A stretch of 64,000 bases of DNA from positions 179,987,041 through 180,051,040 of the forward strand of contig CM060846.1 of NCBI GenBank assembly GCA_030762175.1, read 5' to 3'. Each line of letters starts with the position of its first letter. Position 1 is the first letter of the stretch. This DNA comes from Metallyticus violacea. Its lineage: Eukaryota > Arthropoda > Insecta > Mantodea > Metallyticidae. Position numbers and translations under genes: made by a program. Positions 1 through 10,777 of this stretch are shown piece by piece. The notes beneath the pieces were generated by a model. It worked only from the letters and a program-made list of their open reading frames with translations. It was not told the DNA's origin and ran no database searches.

Positions 1-7
1 TTTCCGG

Positions 8-230
8 GATACATTGTCAAAAATACTACATCATTGTATCATTGTTTGGATACATTTTATAATGCAATAAATCATTATCATGTTACTTATATACATTTTT
101 CTAAGGCATTATTTATTGAATATATTTTAATGTTGGAACACATTTTTGTGATACATTATCAATCAAATAAACCCATTGTTTGAACACATGTTCGTTATAC
201 ACCATTAGTTGAATATTTTGTTGTTTGACT
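8..230. repeat. Degenerate ~45-bp tandem array
   Basis: About five diverged units of roughly 41-47 bp follow each other. Each begins near 'ATACATT' or 'ACACAT' and most end near 'CATTGTTTG' or a variant. Unit starts are near 9, 50, 92, 138 and 184. No open frame runs through it. It may be an old minisatellite or the repetitive part of an LTR belonging to the gypsy relic to its right; no boundary can be drawn. Confidence 0.5.
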
Positions 231-249
231 TCGTGTTATCATTATAAAT

Positions 250-350
250 CTACAGTATATTGTAATATCTCTTTCACGCGTTAAATCATAATTTTTATTT
301 GCAACTTCAGTATATTGTTTGCGCGTTACATCATCATTTTTATTTAGAGC
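250..350. repeat. Imperfect ~50-bp tandem duplication
   Basis: Two adjacent copies share the order 'CAGTATATTGT', 'CGCGTTA(A/C)ATCAT' and 'TTTTTATTT', at about 252-300 and 308-346. The second copy is shorter by a small internal deletion. It continues directly from the array at 8-230 and may be part of the same terminal repeat structure. Confidence 0.5.
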
Positions 351-574
351 TATAGGTTTTTAACATTTGGCAGTTGATTTATTATTAGAGTTTAAGGATA
401 CAAGATCGGTAATTTCTGCGTGACCTTGCGCCGTGGAGTTGTGACTTCCATAACTTCATCTGATCTATGCTCTTTTACTTTATAATAATTATGGTGCAAA
501 GATTATTATTCTTCCACCCACTATTTGGTTACATATTGGCAGATTGCCTTGCAACATGGGCAGCAACAGCAAGA

Positions 575-1315
575 TCATAATAACAGCAGCGCTAATTGCA
601 GATTTAGCTCAATGCCCACATAATATAATACAGAGATGGTATTTGATCTAGAAGAGTGCAGCTGTTTCCATTGTTGATCGTTAATGAGTTTCAATAATGC
701 TTCTGCCTTGTGCCCTACATATATCAAATCATCCATTTGTCCTATAACATTTTGAAATGGAATATCTAATTGCAACTATTCGAAATTTATCACCTCTTCT
801 CGAGTCTCACAGCAGTCAATTTGTAAATCTAATAGAGGTACAATGTTCCTATTAGAATTATACGTTATAACAGAGCCTAGGGCAATAATGAGTACCTTGC
901 TACTGTATCCATTACAAAGGTCCTCATACTTTTCCTGTACTCACAATTTGGTCATCTCGTGCATCTTAGTTAGGGCGTACTGTTGTCAATGTTCCCCTCT
1001 CTGGGCCACAAATAACCATTCATTTTTGCCTAATTTTGTTCATGGTGTTTCCTTCAACTCAATATCTGTTTGGTTACAACTTTGCGGTATCGCTTTGATA
1101 GGCTTAATAACTCAGGCTCAAAATATTTATGCAAATGTGTTAGTTGTATGGACATATTTTCTAGATATTACACTAGTTTTACTAACTTTTTCGCATTTGT
1201 TTATTTCGTCGACCCTTATCCGTGCGTAGTGTTGTTTCTCAGTATCCACCAAATGGAATTTCGTTCTCAGAATAAAGGTGAATGTTGTAGCAGTCTTGTC
1301 TGCATGCATTGGCAT
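575..1315 (-). pseudogene. env: Errantivirus-type envelope (baculovirus F-like) remnant
   Basis: Two minus-strand fragments are visible. The upstream one (1127-1315) contains 'VDTEKQHYARIR' followed by 'INKCEK', resembling the extracellular part of insect-retrovirus envelopes related to baculovirus F proteins. The downstream one (575-775) has 'QNVIGQMDDLIYVG' followed by a hydrophobic stretch, as expected for the juxtamembrane and transmembrane end. The frame is interrupted between them. In the family this protein mediates membrane fusion; this copy is broken and cannot be functional as it stands. Position downstream of integrase fits. Assigned by resemblance only. Confidence 0.55.
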
Positions 1316-2479
1316 AGGAAGTACACAATACAGTTATATTTGAATGATTGGTTAAGGGTAGGCGAATTATATATATATTAGTAAAATTTGCCTTAAAACA
1401 CCTGTAGGTTCATAATCCTTAAGATTAATATTTCTGACATTTTGCTATGGCGTGATCTAGGCGAAGAGCAACGACCTTCAATTTTTTTACGAGTGATGTG
1501 GCTTATAAACTTCTCTTAAAACTTCATCACCTTGCTTTGTGTTTCGCGAGCTTTATTAACCTAGCTGACAGTGCCGTTTCATTCTCACACACTTTTTATT
1601 CTGTTATTCATAGTACTTAGACTTGACATGACAACTGTAAGTTACTCCTTAGGCAATTTTAATTGTTCCTCCTTTAAGTGATTTATTCTCTTTAGTAGGT
1701 CGTATCGTCTACATCTACGAGTAAATTGCCAAAAAGAACCTTACTAGTTCTCTTATAAAATTTATTACACATTGTTTCCTTCTATTCACTATCCTTTTTA
1801 CCTACATTAGCTGTGTTATAATTCCTTATATTCAACTGCTTAATTTTCCTTTTACATATCCTATAGACTGGGAGCAGTCTATGTCAGTAGTTACTCGCAT
1901 TCACATGCTTATTTCAAAATTTGTTTACTACTCAAGTGTATCTTTTAAATCTATTCACATTTTCATTACCGTTGATTAGATTTAATATACGTTATCAAAT
2001 TACATTCTGTGTTCAATGATTAAAATAGAGACCTAGAGACGTGTAGACGGAGATAACCTTTTTATAGTAACATCTATGATTGCAGCGACGATTAAGTGCG
2101 AATAGTAGCTTTTCGAACTCCACCTCTGCAATTAAACAAAGCACGGCTTAGGTCTATCGCTGTGCACTTTCATAGTCTTGTTCCTCTTTATTCCCATTTA
2201 TACATTTACTCCTAAACCCTTATTGTTACATAAGTCCAATCCGCTGAAATCCACTTTTAGATCAATAGCTCTTTACACTTTCATCAAAGAGTAAAACTGA
2301 TCTTTTATTTAGAATGAATGATCATTGATGGTTTGTAGTACTGTTCCTTATCTCTTTCCTTACTGATACTTGGATTTTCTCCAGTTTTAGCCTAACATCT
2401 CTGCAGTCTGGAATTCAGTTCCTGGACATAGCTTTCATAATTGCAGGCTACCTCTTGAAATTGTTTTTATAATAACCCC

Positions 2480-2720
2480 GGGATATTAACCATTCTTCTA
2501 AACATTAGTTAATGCTCTGCAAGTGCTGTAGCTACTGCAGGTTGTATTAATCACAAAGGTTACATGTGGAATCCATATATCCCAATCTGTCTGATCTTGC
2601 AATATAAAACAACTTAGACATTCTACTAGAACGCGATGCGTTACTTCTAAAGTTCGGCTAGTCTGGGAAGGATACTCGGTGGCGTTTATCTTTTGAGTTA
2701 TTATCAATTTATACACTTCT
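2480..2720 (-). pseudogene. pol: Gypsy integrase C-terminal core fragment
   Basis: The minus-strand frame carries 'DQTDWDIWIPHVTFVINTT', matching the integrase core segment just after the catalytic Glu region in gypsy elements (pattern W..W.P...F..NT). It is preceded by 'THRVLVECL'. The first ATG-like start is artificial; the domain would continue upstream in other frames. Integrase would insert element cDNA into the host genome. Part of the 575-5790 relic. Confidence 0.75.
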
Positions 2721-3479
2721 TAAAAAAATTCGCTTACAATTTAGATCCTAGATCTATAAGAACTATTTTTGGAATACCAAGTTTAGCATAATTTGTTCTA
2801 CGAAAACACGAGTTATTATCTCTGTATCCTTTTGTGCTATTGGACATGAAAAAGTATATTTTGAAACTTCGTTCTGAATGTCAATACATATTTATTTCCT
2901 TTTTGGCGGGGGTAAGGGACTCGCTATGTCTAGAGCGTATTTCTCAAAGACTACATTTGAAATAGATGTGGTTTTTAGCAACATTTATCTTTTTATCTAT
3001 GTAATCATGTTTTCCTAAAATATTTCACATTGACGTATATAATCCTCAATGTACCTCTTCATATTGGCCAACATTATATCTCTATCACTTAACGCTCTTT
3101 ATTTTTCTATGCATACCTAGATGTTCTCTTAGGGGATGTTCATGCATTTCTTTGCAAAAAATAATCTCTCGTCCAGATTTAGTCCTGATTCTTGGATTTG
3201 TCAGCATTTGTATTTCAGAAATATTTTTATAGACTCCTTGGTAGTCGTATTCTTATAACGTATTCTTCATTTCATAATTCTGTTGTTAGGGTTTTTAACG
3301 TTACAAATCCATACTAAGTAAGGGTGATCTTATTTCAGTAAACCTTCTGCATAATAAATAGTGTCCAAAATATCTACATTCCCATACAATGCCTAAATTC
3401 TCTTTTTCTATAGTAAAATAATTCTTCTCAGCTTTACTTAGCGATCTGCTTGAATATGCAAGGCATATATCCTAGCTAA

Positions 3480-3700
3480 TCTTGAGAAAAGAACAAGGGC
3501 TTCGTTACTAGAGTCCGCAGATAAAGAACCTTCGAATAGTGGGGATAGTGAAATAAATGTTTTGTGGTCAATGTTTCCTTGAGTTGATTCCCATCCTCTA
3601 AATCTGTCCATTTGTATGGAGCATCTTTTCTCAATAATTTATTCAGTGGCACATCAATATTATCATATTTGGGAATAAATCTCTTGTAATAGGCCGTTTA
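3480..3700 (-). pseudogene. pol: Gypsy RT tether / RNase H fragment
   Basis: Translation of the minus strand gives 'FIPKYDNIDVPLNKLL' then 'DAPYKWTD', the tether between RT and RNase H in Ty3/gypsy Pol (pattern F.. ..I..PL..LL.K...F.W). No long frame survives. It lies in the expected order between RT and integrase of the same relic. Confidence 0.65.
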
Positions 3701-3899
3701 TACCAAAAATACTTTTTATTGTTTCTAAGTGCTTGCCATGGAAAATTTCTATAATACTTCAATTTTTCTCTTATTAACTTCATGCCATCTCTCTTATATG
3801 AGCTAAACATGCCAATTTATACTGTAGGAATTCGCAATTTTCTGGTTGTGATTTCAGTTTGTATTTTCTAAGTTTCTCGTTTACTTCATTTAATTTGTC

Positions 3900-4345
3900 A
3901 TTATGTAACTCTTAGTGCCTCTCCAAATATTACCTACTATATCGTCTAAATAAACCAAACACCTATTTTCTTATAATCCTATTAGTACATTATTCATCAA
4001 TCTCTAGAATGTTGCCGTTACGGATTTCAAACCGAATGGCATTATGTTGTACACGTTGTGTCCTTCTGACGTGTTGAAAGCAGTCTTTGGTTGATCTTCT
4101 CTTTTTATTGGGATCTGTAAATGAACTCGCACAATCTATGGCAGTTAAATGTCTAGAATTTGTAAAAGAGTTTAACACATCTTCTATTAGAGATATTGGA
4201 TAGGAATCCCCTATAGTTTCTTCATTCCATTTTCTAAAATAAACTTATACTTTCCACTTCTTTACACCGGAGGCGTCTCCCTTCTCCGGTACCACTAAAC
4301 TTGGCGGGTTCCAAGGAACCTGGCTGTGTGTAATAATTTCGTCTG
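3900..4345 (-). pseudogene. pol: Gypsy reverse transcriptase fragment
   Basis: Several RT motifs can be read across frameshifts on the minus strand: 'PWNPPSLVVPEKGDASG' near 4270-4330, 'LTAIDCASSF' near 4115-4150 (catalytic Asp region), 'NIMPFGLKSVTATF' near 4001-4047 and the catalytic box 'YLDD' at 3941-3952. RT copies element RNA into DNA. The active-site YLDD is intact but frameshifts and stops separate the motifs, so no enzyme can be made. Spacing and order agree with Ty3/gypsy Pol. Confidence 0.85.
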
Positions 4346-5089
4346 CTAGCATTTACCCTTACTGACTTTGAACTTCTTCCTTGTGCATTTCGGAAATTGC
4401 ATATATTCTAGTATTTAAATTACTTTTAGGATCAATGCTGGGAGTTGATGTAATGTGCTGTGAGGCTGCAGTGATACCCAGTTTGTCTTCTGGCAAGTCG
4501 AAGACATCATTTTATTCTTCAAATAAATTAATTAATGACAATGTTATATCTTCCCTAAGTCATCGTAATCTTTCTATATACTTGACTGCCCTGATTGAAT
4601 AATTTTTTAGCGATGCCCCCTCCTTTGCTTCTACATATTTCTTTTAGGTTTACTGTGGGAATTTCTATTGTCACGTCGTACTTCCTGGTATTTACTATAA
4701 TGGTTACGCGGCAATTGTTCCTAGCTTGAGTAAAGTTTCTGCCAAGTATATTCCAGGCAATATCTCTTGCTTCGTAATTATTCATAGCTTATTCTCTGCT
4801 GCATAAACTTCGGTTATAGTTTCCCTCCTAACTTGTAGCATAATTTTTCTAGATTATTTGCTATTTGCTATCTCCTGGAATTGTAATTGTTCATGATGTG
4901 TAGTCTAAGAGCCGAACAATGTTCCCAAAAATCTTTACATAGTATTCCATCTTTGTAAAGTGGAATGGATGTTTTACTTGGTTTTCTCATAACCTTATTC
5001 TTAGTCCACAATTCCAGACTTTTCAGTTACTTCATTTCCTATTCCATGAATCTTAATTTGTATCTCTGGACTGTGTTATTCCTAATTGG

Positions 5090-5330
5090 AGCATTGCATA
5101 TATTTTTATTGAATTGTGTGCAACATTGTCAACTAAAATTCACAATTTTCCTGTGCCCGTTTCTTTTAGTTTCAAGGTGACTGGAAGTAGGGATGCGACA
5201 CCTGAGATTCTCAGACTTTTGTAAAGAATAGAATCAATGTTATTAATAATAAATGTCACTTCCTTTGAAATACATGCTGGTTCCATTGCTCTGCTTGCCA
5301 CGTTTCTTACATCTGACTGCACCTACCTGC
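5090..5330 (-). pseudogene. pol: Gypsy aspartic protease fragment
   Basis: The minus frame contains 'SLLPVTLKLKETGTGKL', a stop, then 'ILVDNVAHNS'. The latter matches the retropepsin active site D-[ST]-G-A with the Thr and Gly replaced (DNVA). It sits just upstream of RT as expected. Retropepsins process Gag-Pol; the altered active site makes this one dead. The SINE-1 insertion begins 20-30 bp upstream on this strand. Confidence 0.6.
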
Positions 5331-5351
5331 AGTCCAGTTATTGAATCCGTC

Positions 5352-5670
5352 GGTCCTGGTGGTGTAGTGGTAACCATACTTTCCTTCTAAACTCAAGATC
5401 GCGGGTTCGATCTCGGCCAGGACCTATGGATTTTTTCCGGGGGTAAAACTCCTAAGTATGACTTCCTTTGGAAGGGAAATAAAGTCGTGGGTCCCGTGTC
5501 ATACATTTACGGCACGAAAAAGAACCTCAAACCTGAAAGAAGTGGCCCCTTAGCAAAATTTTTCGGCCGTTTCACGCCCTGAATTGAAAGGGACGCTGAT
5601 GACGTGAGATGTTAAAGAGCGTCCGTAAATAAACTAATAATAAAATAAAATAATAAAATAAAATAATAAT
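5352..5670 (+). mobile_element. SINE-1, full-length tRNA-derived SINE
   Basis: A tRNA-like head occupies 5352-5424: perfect 7-bp acceptor-like pairing GGTCCTG/CAGGACC, an A box 'TGGTGTAGTGG' at 5359-5369 and a B box 'GGTTCGATCTC' at 5404-5414. These are the internal RNA polymerase III promoter elements. A body of ~200 bp follows, ending in a hairpin 'GGACGCT...AGCGTCC' with 'GATGACGTGAGATGTTAAAG' in the loop, then an AT-rich tail of AATAA/AAATA repeats to 5670. The same 3' half recurs at 15600 and its last ~44 bp at 19006 and 21941. No TSD was identified here. Inserted in the gag-pol region of the gypsy relic. Confidence 0.85.
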
Positions 5671-6242
5671 ACGCGTAGTCCACTTCGGTGGGAGTTCCAT
5701 CTACCTACAGTCCCTTCTAATGGGAGGCTGTATTTACTGCCGCCAATGACACCACTGCTTCGTCCAAGCATATACGTTTCCCCAATATTTTGAAGGCAGT
5801 AGAAGAAGCCCCTTTGTACTCTCGATATTTTTTACATGACTCCTATTCAATTTTGCTAAAACCCTGGGGTATTCTTATTGCCAAACTCATTGACCTCTCC
5901 GTATTTTGTTACATGTCTGTTCTATCTAATTTCCCCACTATGTTTATTATTCCAGTTTACATTTTTATTGCTCGGTAAGATGTGTTGAACTTCTCAAGTG
6001 TTTAAGAAGGGAACATAGGTGATCTCAGACCTCGATAGACTCTAGTACATTTTGCAATAAGCGGGGTAAACGAACTTGGTTGGCACATTTATTTTGAAAG
6101 AATAATTGGTTGCTCTCACATAGGCACACATTAATGTCCAGATCCAAAAACTATATTCCAATTTATGATCTTCTGGAAAGTATAGAAGACTCTCTTTAAT
6201 TATTCATGTGTCTGCTTCAAGCCATCCTGGTTACATGAAGGA

Positions 6243-6251
6243 TTATATAAG
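6243..6251 (+). promoter_or_regulatory. Candidate LTR TATA box
   Basis: 'TTATATAAG' precedes 'ATCCCAG' in a stretch that looks like the U3/R boundary of a gypsy LTR, with T-rich U5-like sequence following to ~6500. Position upstream of the leader and gag on the same strand is the only support. Confidence 0.35.
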
Positions 6252-6654
6252 ATCCCAGAAATTATCTCTCGGGTGCACAAAACAACACAGTGCGTGTAGC
6301 CAGCCTCTCCACGAATCTTTCTACTCTTGACTTTCCTTGGAATTCTGATACACATCCTGAATCCTTTACTAGGGACTTAGAAAGATCTCAGAGAAGTCTA
6401 TAATTTGTCTTACTATTTGTTTTGTAATCTGTACCATTATACTTCTGTAAACAGACTCTTATTAGAAAGAAGTCAATGTTGTGTTTCAAAGTTTAAGTGA
6501 ACAACCTATTCAACCATCTTCGGCTTACTGCTTGGGCATTCAAATATCCATTGGCTGCTGCTTGGGCTCCACCGGCGAAGCTTATAGCAGTCGACTCCAT
6601 TGGCACGGGAATACGACATTAATATTTTTGTGTCAGGCCACCGTCGACGGTTTA

Positions 6655-6790
6655 TCGTCAGTTATTGTGTCACCACTGGTTTTTATTTCACCACCGGTTT
6701 TTACGTCACCACCGGTTTTTGTGCCACTGTCGATTGTTATGTCACCGTCGACTATTCACTGTCAATTGTTGTCACCATCACGTCGCATCA
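6655..6790. repeat. ~18-bp tandem repeat 'GTCACCACCGGTTTTTA'
   Basis: Units vary around 'TCACCACCGGTTTTT' (three near-identical copies at ~6669-6725) and continue as more diverged 'GCCACTGTCGATTGTTAT' and 'GTCACCGTCGACTATTCA' to ~6790. It is GC-richer than its surroundings and lies in the presumed leader between LTR-like sequence and gag. Confidence 0.7.
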
Positions 6791-6929
6791 TTCATTGTTG
6801 ACTGGTAACCTGAGCCGTAGTTTCTACCGCAACCCTTCGACGTTGACGACTTGACTGGCTTCAATCTTCCAATCTAACGAATGTATTCAAAGCAAACGAC
6901 AGAAAAAAGCATTCGTCGCAGCAGTTCTC

Positions 6930-7330
6930 GGACCACGGACTCAAGGTTATTAAAGATGGAGCAACGGGAGGAGACCCCACGTCAGCACTGTGGACTGTCA
7001 TAGCCGCAGTTAGTCCTATAGGGAGAAGCTGCTTGGCAAACGAGAAAACCATACCAGGAGATCCTTAGTGACAACGCTTTGAGGTAGGCCTCCTGCTGAG
7101 ATTCGACTGCTGACACCTCCACCGAGGAACACGCCACTGGGATCTGAGCAGATTCTAGGTCATCAGTTAATAAGTCAGGCTCAATTATGAAATTTACTAG
7201 CTCTTTATGTCTCATTCCGGTGCCGATGAAGTCGTCCGCTAGAGGCCTCGCCGGTGGAGGCCGAGCAGCAGCCAAGGGATCTTTGGATGTCCAAGTGGTA
7301 AGCCGAAGATGGATGGATAGATTGGTCACT
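6930..7330. other. GC-richer leader segment, no assignable protein
   Basis: Base composition rises to about one half GC, unlike the AT-rich surroundings. A 115-codon minus-strand reading exists but has no recognisable motif and starts at a non-ATG codon. The segment lies between the tandem repeat and gag, so leader/untranslated RNA of the plus-strand element is the simplest reading. Confidence 0.4.
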
Positions 7331-7429
7331 TAAATGTTGAAACACAACGTCGACTTCTTTGTAATAAGGGTCTATTTACAGAAATATAATAGTAACTTTA
7401 CTAGAAGAGTATTCGGTCAGGTGCGGATA

Positions 7430-8040
7430 TTGCTCAGAGTTGACATTACTATAGTATTTCTGAAGCATTAAAATTACTTAGTACACCTTTTGATGATAGC
7501 AAGAAGAGGCTGAGAGGGTTTATTATTAACGTTGATGTATTTGATTTAGTTGATCCATAGCAACATGAAGTGTTATTAAAGCAGTATAAAGACTAAGAAC
7601 ACTGGAGACGCTTGGGGTAAAAATTAATAGTGGTAGAACTCAAAGATTTATGGAAAAATGTAAGGGAAATTTTAGAGCAACTTTATGGAACTAAGCATAC
7701 AATTCATTATTATGCATGCAAAATGTTTATTGCCAAAAATAAAGTGCAATCACAGTATCATTGAGTATCGCATAGATACTACACAGACTGGTATAAAGTC
7801 GGCAGCCAAATGTGTATGTGATAATAATGATAAAAATCTGGCCCGGTGAGCTCGATCAGTCACCTAGCCAAGACATATTCTATACAGGGTCTAATCAGTG
7901 AAATGATCCAAACAATAGTGAGGAGCCGAGGAGAAGGAATTCTCCTGTCGACAACTATAGAGTTAGCTCTGGAAGAGGAGAGCGTTATCCTTTCGTCCAG
8001 AGATGGAAGTACGGCCGCCACGGCGCTCTCCCACTAGAAG
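7430..8040 (+). pseudogene. gag: Gypsy gag remnant
   Basis: The plus strand reads 'ALKLLSTPFDDSKKRLRGFI', then 'LKDLWKNVREILEQLYGTK' and 'HYYACKMFIAKNKVQSQ', then (7846-8037) 'QGLISEMIQTIVRSRGEGI' and 'ELALEEESVILSSRD'. These match, in order, the capsid region of arthropod gypsy Gag proteins. In-frame stops occur at several places. Gag would form the particle shell. Possible decayed zinc-knuckle sequence follows near 8116-8160 but is too degraded to assert. Confidence 0.7.
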
Positions 8041-8159
8041 GGACTTGGTTTATGCGGCAAATATCGGTCACGGCTGGCTGCTAACGCAGCGGTACCGTGT
8101 ATCGGTAACCTATCGAAATGCTCACTATGTAAAAGTGTAACCAATAAGTCAAATTCGGC

Positions 8160-8990
8160 ATAGTCACAAAATTGAATTTTTCTCTAAATAGAAGCCTCCT
8201 ACAATCTATCTATTACTAGTTGTGGGGATTTTATTTTGAAATAATAATTTTGTAATGTATGCAGTATTTTCCAGGCTGTCGGTATATATAGTGGAATTGA
8301 AAATCAACGTCCACTAAGACATTCATCACAGCACAGTAATGAAAATGTTATTTTTTTCGGCTAAATTCTAATATTATTTTTCATATAAAATGGTCAAACT
8401 ATTTTCTTCAACCAAAGTATTAAGTGTAGTACCAGATTTTCCCCAAAACGTCACTGTGCACATTTTGTATCTGAGAATAAGACAAGTACGAATATATTAC
8501 TCGAATTCAAATATCGTAAAAGTACGTTAATAAAATATACATTGACGCTACGGGGATATGAGTTACGCGGCGTCTGAACTTATGGCTTGCTGCGGAAGTT
8601 CAGCATCCGTTACTGGAAAAGGGCATTAAAGTAAATATAGTATTTTCATTTTATTATTTATATTTATACTGAAAGCATAATATTAACATTTAATAAATAC
8701 TTAAAACTCATAATAATAGTACAAATCATGTTGCAAGAGATGTGGAAAACGATGCCCCTCAGTGGCAATACATTACCAGCATCTGCAAAGAAAAGTAATG
8801 CATTTCATCCATATTTGCTTCCGTAAGAGCACAGCGGTTCGGAACATTTTTCCTGTTATTGGGATATTCTGTCACTCTCTCTTAACTTTTTTACAAGTTG
8901 GCTAATAGTTTCTCTACCTGGAACACGATTCCAGAAAAATTTTCTTTGAATCGTCATAAAACTAATCTACAAAAATCCGTTTTCACATAT
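8160..8990. other. Gene-free AT-rich stretch
   Basis: No frame, repeat or RNA gene recognised. A short GC-richer patch near 8555-8620 is unassigned. Confidence 0.5.
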
Positions 8991-8996
8991 GTATGG

Positions 8997-9296
8997 ACCG
9001 CCACGGGTGGCCGAGGTCGTTAAGGCGCGGACTCCTGAGCGGGAGGTCTGGGGTTCGAATCCCGCCAGGACCGTCCTTCAAGACTTAGATTTTTAGGTTT
9101 TTTCTAGGTTTTCCTCAGTCCTTATAAGTGGCAAATGCCGGGGAGGTACACTGAACTTAGGCCTGCAACGTTTCCTTCCTTAAAAAATCCTATACACATA
9201 TATCACTTTATCTCATGCATCATCAGTGTCACTGCCTGTGGTGCCTCAGTAGTAAAACTGGTGTTAAACACTAATCAATAAATCAATAAAAAAAAA
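8997..9296 (+). mobile_element. SINE-2, full-length copy with perfect TSD
   Basis: The head resembles a class II (Leu/Ser-like) tRNA: A-box region 'GGCCGAGGTCGTTAAGGC' and B box 'GGTTCGAATCC'. The body contains the family landmarks (reading sense) 'TTTCCTCAGTCC', 'TTAGGCCTG', 'CATCATCAGTGTC', 'GGTGCCTCAGTAGTAAAA' and 'GTGTTAAACAC', then an 'AATCAATAAATCAATAAAA' tail. A perfect 12-bp TSD 'ACATATGTATGG' flanks it at 8985-8996 and 9297-9308, which fixes both ends and length ~300 bp. Transcription would be by RNA polymerase III and mobility would depend on a LINE. Confidence 0.93.
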
Positions 9297-9309
9297 ACAT
9301 ATGTATGGT

Positions 9310-10370
9310 ACATAAAAACCTGTTCTTCAAGATTGAATTTATATAGTGGCATAACTAATGAAGAACAATTAACACACATTTTTGCACACAATGAAATCAC
9401 CGAGTTACGAAGAATGCATAACCACATGCTGACAAAGTAACTACGAGCTGCTACCTGCACGCGTATTATACTGTCTTCTTCCGGTAAGCAGTCGCACTCT
9501 GCCAGCGCGTGACTCAAATAATCTCAGTGGTTTTATGTTCAGGTTATATTTATCTGCCCACTCGAAACTGTAAACATTATAACATGAGTACTTTCAAGCT
9601 CTTAAAATTGCAATCTGATAAACATTAACTTACGAAACAGTTACCTTTCCGTACATCTGACTTAGGCTGTGAAAGTTTACACCATTCAAACATTATTTTA
9701 AAAGTAAGGAAGTCAGATTCTCTTGCAAAGAATGGATTCCCAATATTATACTTTACTTTACGTCTTTGTTGTTTACATTGTTGATAATGTTATCATTTTA
9801 GTAGAAGCTTATAGTATGCATGTCTAGACGCGAATAATTTTAGTGTTCCCTAGCACATCACTCATGTGGGATTTAAAATCACATGGGTTTGATTTATCAA
9901 GACAGTAGTACAACTGTCGTGTACTCTCCTAGCAGCAGTTTGCTTCTAGTTATATATATATAAGTTCTCTTATGTAATGGAAATGTTGAAAATCGGCAAT
10001 TAACTCTAATCCGTGAAACATGAAAACATTTATTCAAATAGATTTCTTGAAACATTTATTTAGCTTCGTGTGACAATACAAAGAGCTCCTTTATTATATA
10101 TATTAAAAACGTATTCATAAGTGCAACAAGTATAAAACTATAAATATAACCAAGGTAGCGGAAGACCGTAAGCTGGAATCCCTTCCGGGCAAACACTTTA
10201 TTAGTTTCTATAGCGGTTTTAATTCATTCGCTGATGTACAGTGAGGTTATTTGTGCAACGGGCCAGTTCAGCGCCACCTTGCCTGTGAAATGCAAGTGGT
10301 CAAAACTATATAATATATTTGTAGGTAGCAGCCTGCGATTAGTTTGAGAATCTTATTTTTCAGCTAATGA
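9310..10370. other. Gene-free AT-rich stretch
   Basis: No coding, RNA or element signature recognised. Short open frames at 9275-9517 have no motif and overlap the SINE tail. Confidence 0.5.
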
Positions 10371-10439
10371 TTTTGTGTTCGTGTCTTACTTGGTGCTTTC
10401 ATTGTAAGTAAATTGTGTGCTATTGTTCTTCAACATAAC

Positions 10440-10720
10440 TATTGTCTTGAGCAACGAGATTTTATGAACGATGCATATGTACAAACAGATTCTTGCAGGA
10501 TAGTGCTAGGGCATTCGTGAGAAAATAACCTGCCAACTATTATTTATGCATAGAAACTGTTCGCTGACTTCTTAAAAAGCTACGAGAGACAGCATCTCCC
10601 GGTGACAAGAAACGTGCTCCGAATTGGCGTGTTCTTACGGCAGAAAAGATGCCAGAAGTCATAAAGATGACAACTCTTTCAAAAGCTAACGAGGAACCAT
10701 CCAATTCTATTGTAACATAC
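10440..10720 (+). pseudogene. DUF4817-type Tc1/mariner transposase, N-terminal fragment
   Basis: Plus-strand frames give 'LEQRDFMNDAYVQTDS', then 'LLKKLRETASPGDKKR' followed by 'WRVLTAEKMPEV'. This matches the N-terminal helix-turn-helix (DUF4817) of an arthropod DDE transposase family (pattern ...VKK.RETGS..DKKR...VLT.EK...). Frameshifts and a stop interrupt it and no catalytic domain follows; a dispersed repeat starts ~60 bp downstream. Related C-terminal pieces occur at 19600-19800 and 22735-23470. Confidence 0.6.
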
Positions 10721-10777
10721 TTATGTGTTTATTTTTGCATTATGCCCTTCAAAAGTTTAGCATAAGGGCAGTAATCA

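Larger units (their letters stand above)
575..5790 (-). mobile_element. Gypsy/errantivirus-like LTR retroelement relic (pol-env part)
   Basis: Read on the minus strand, recognisable fragments occur in the Ty3/gypsy order: protease (~5.1-5.3 kb), reverse transcriptase (~3.9-4.35 kb), tether/RNase H (~3.5-3.7 kb), integrase (~2.5-2.7 kb) and an envelope (~0.6-1.3 kb). Presence of env after integrase is the errantivirus (insect endogenous retrovirus) arrangement. All domains are broken by stops and frameshifts. No LTR pair could be defined; the 5' LTR and gag are missing on this strand, while a gag relic in opposite orientation starts next door at ~6 kb. A SINE is inserted at 5352-5670. Confidence 0.8.
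5980..8160 (+). mobile_element. Gypsy-like element 5' part: LTR-like region, leader, gag
   Basis: Plus-strand order looks like a retroelement 5' end: a TATA-containing LTR-like stretch (TATA at ~6243), a leader with a GC-rich section and tandem repeat, and a gag relic at 7430-8037. A 'TTGGGCTCCACC' near 6563 could be a decayed primer-binding region but this is weak. No pol follows; the sequence to the right of ~8.16 kb is unrelated. It is head to head with the minus-strand pol-env relic at 575-5790, which lacks exactly these parts. Boundaries are approximate. Confidence 0.55.

Noticed and set aside
5352..5424. Free tRNA gene
   Set aside because: The cloverleaf is incomplete (no clean anticodon arm) and it continues into a SINE body with a shared 3' module.
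9000..9073. Class II tRNA gene (Leu/Ser)
   Set aside because: Same sequence heads nine SINE-2 copies; there is no proper variable arm, and the TSD encloses the whole ~300-bp SINE.
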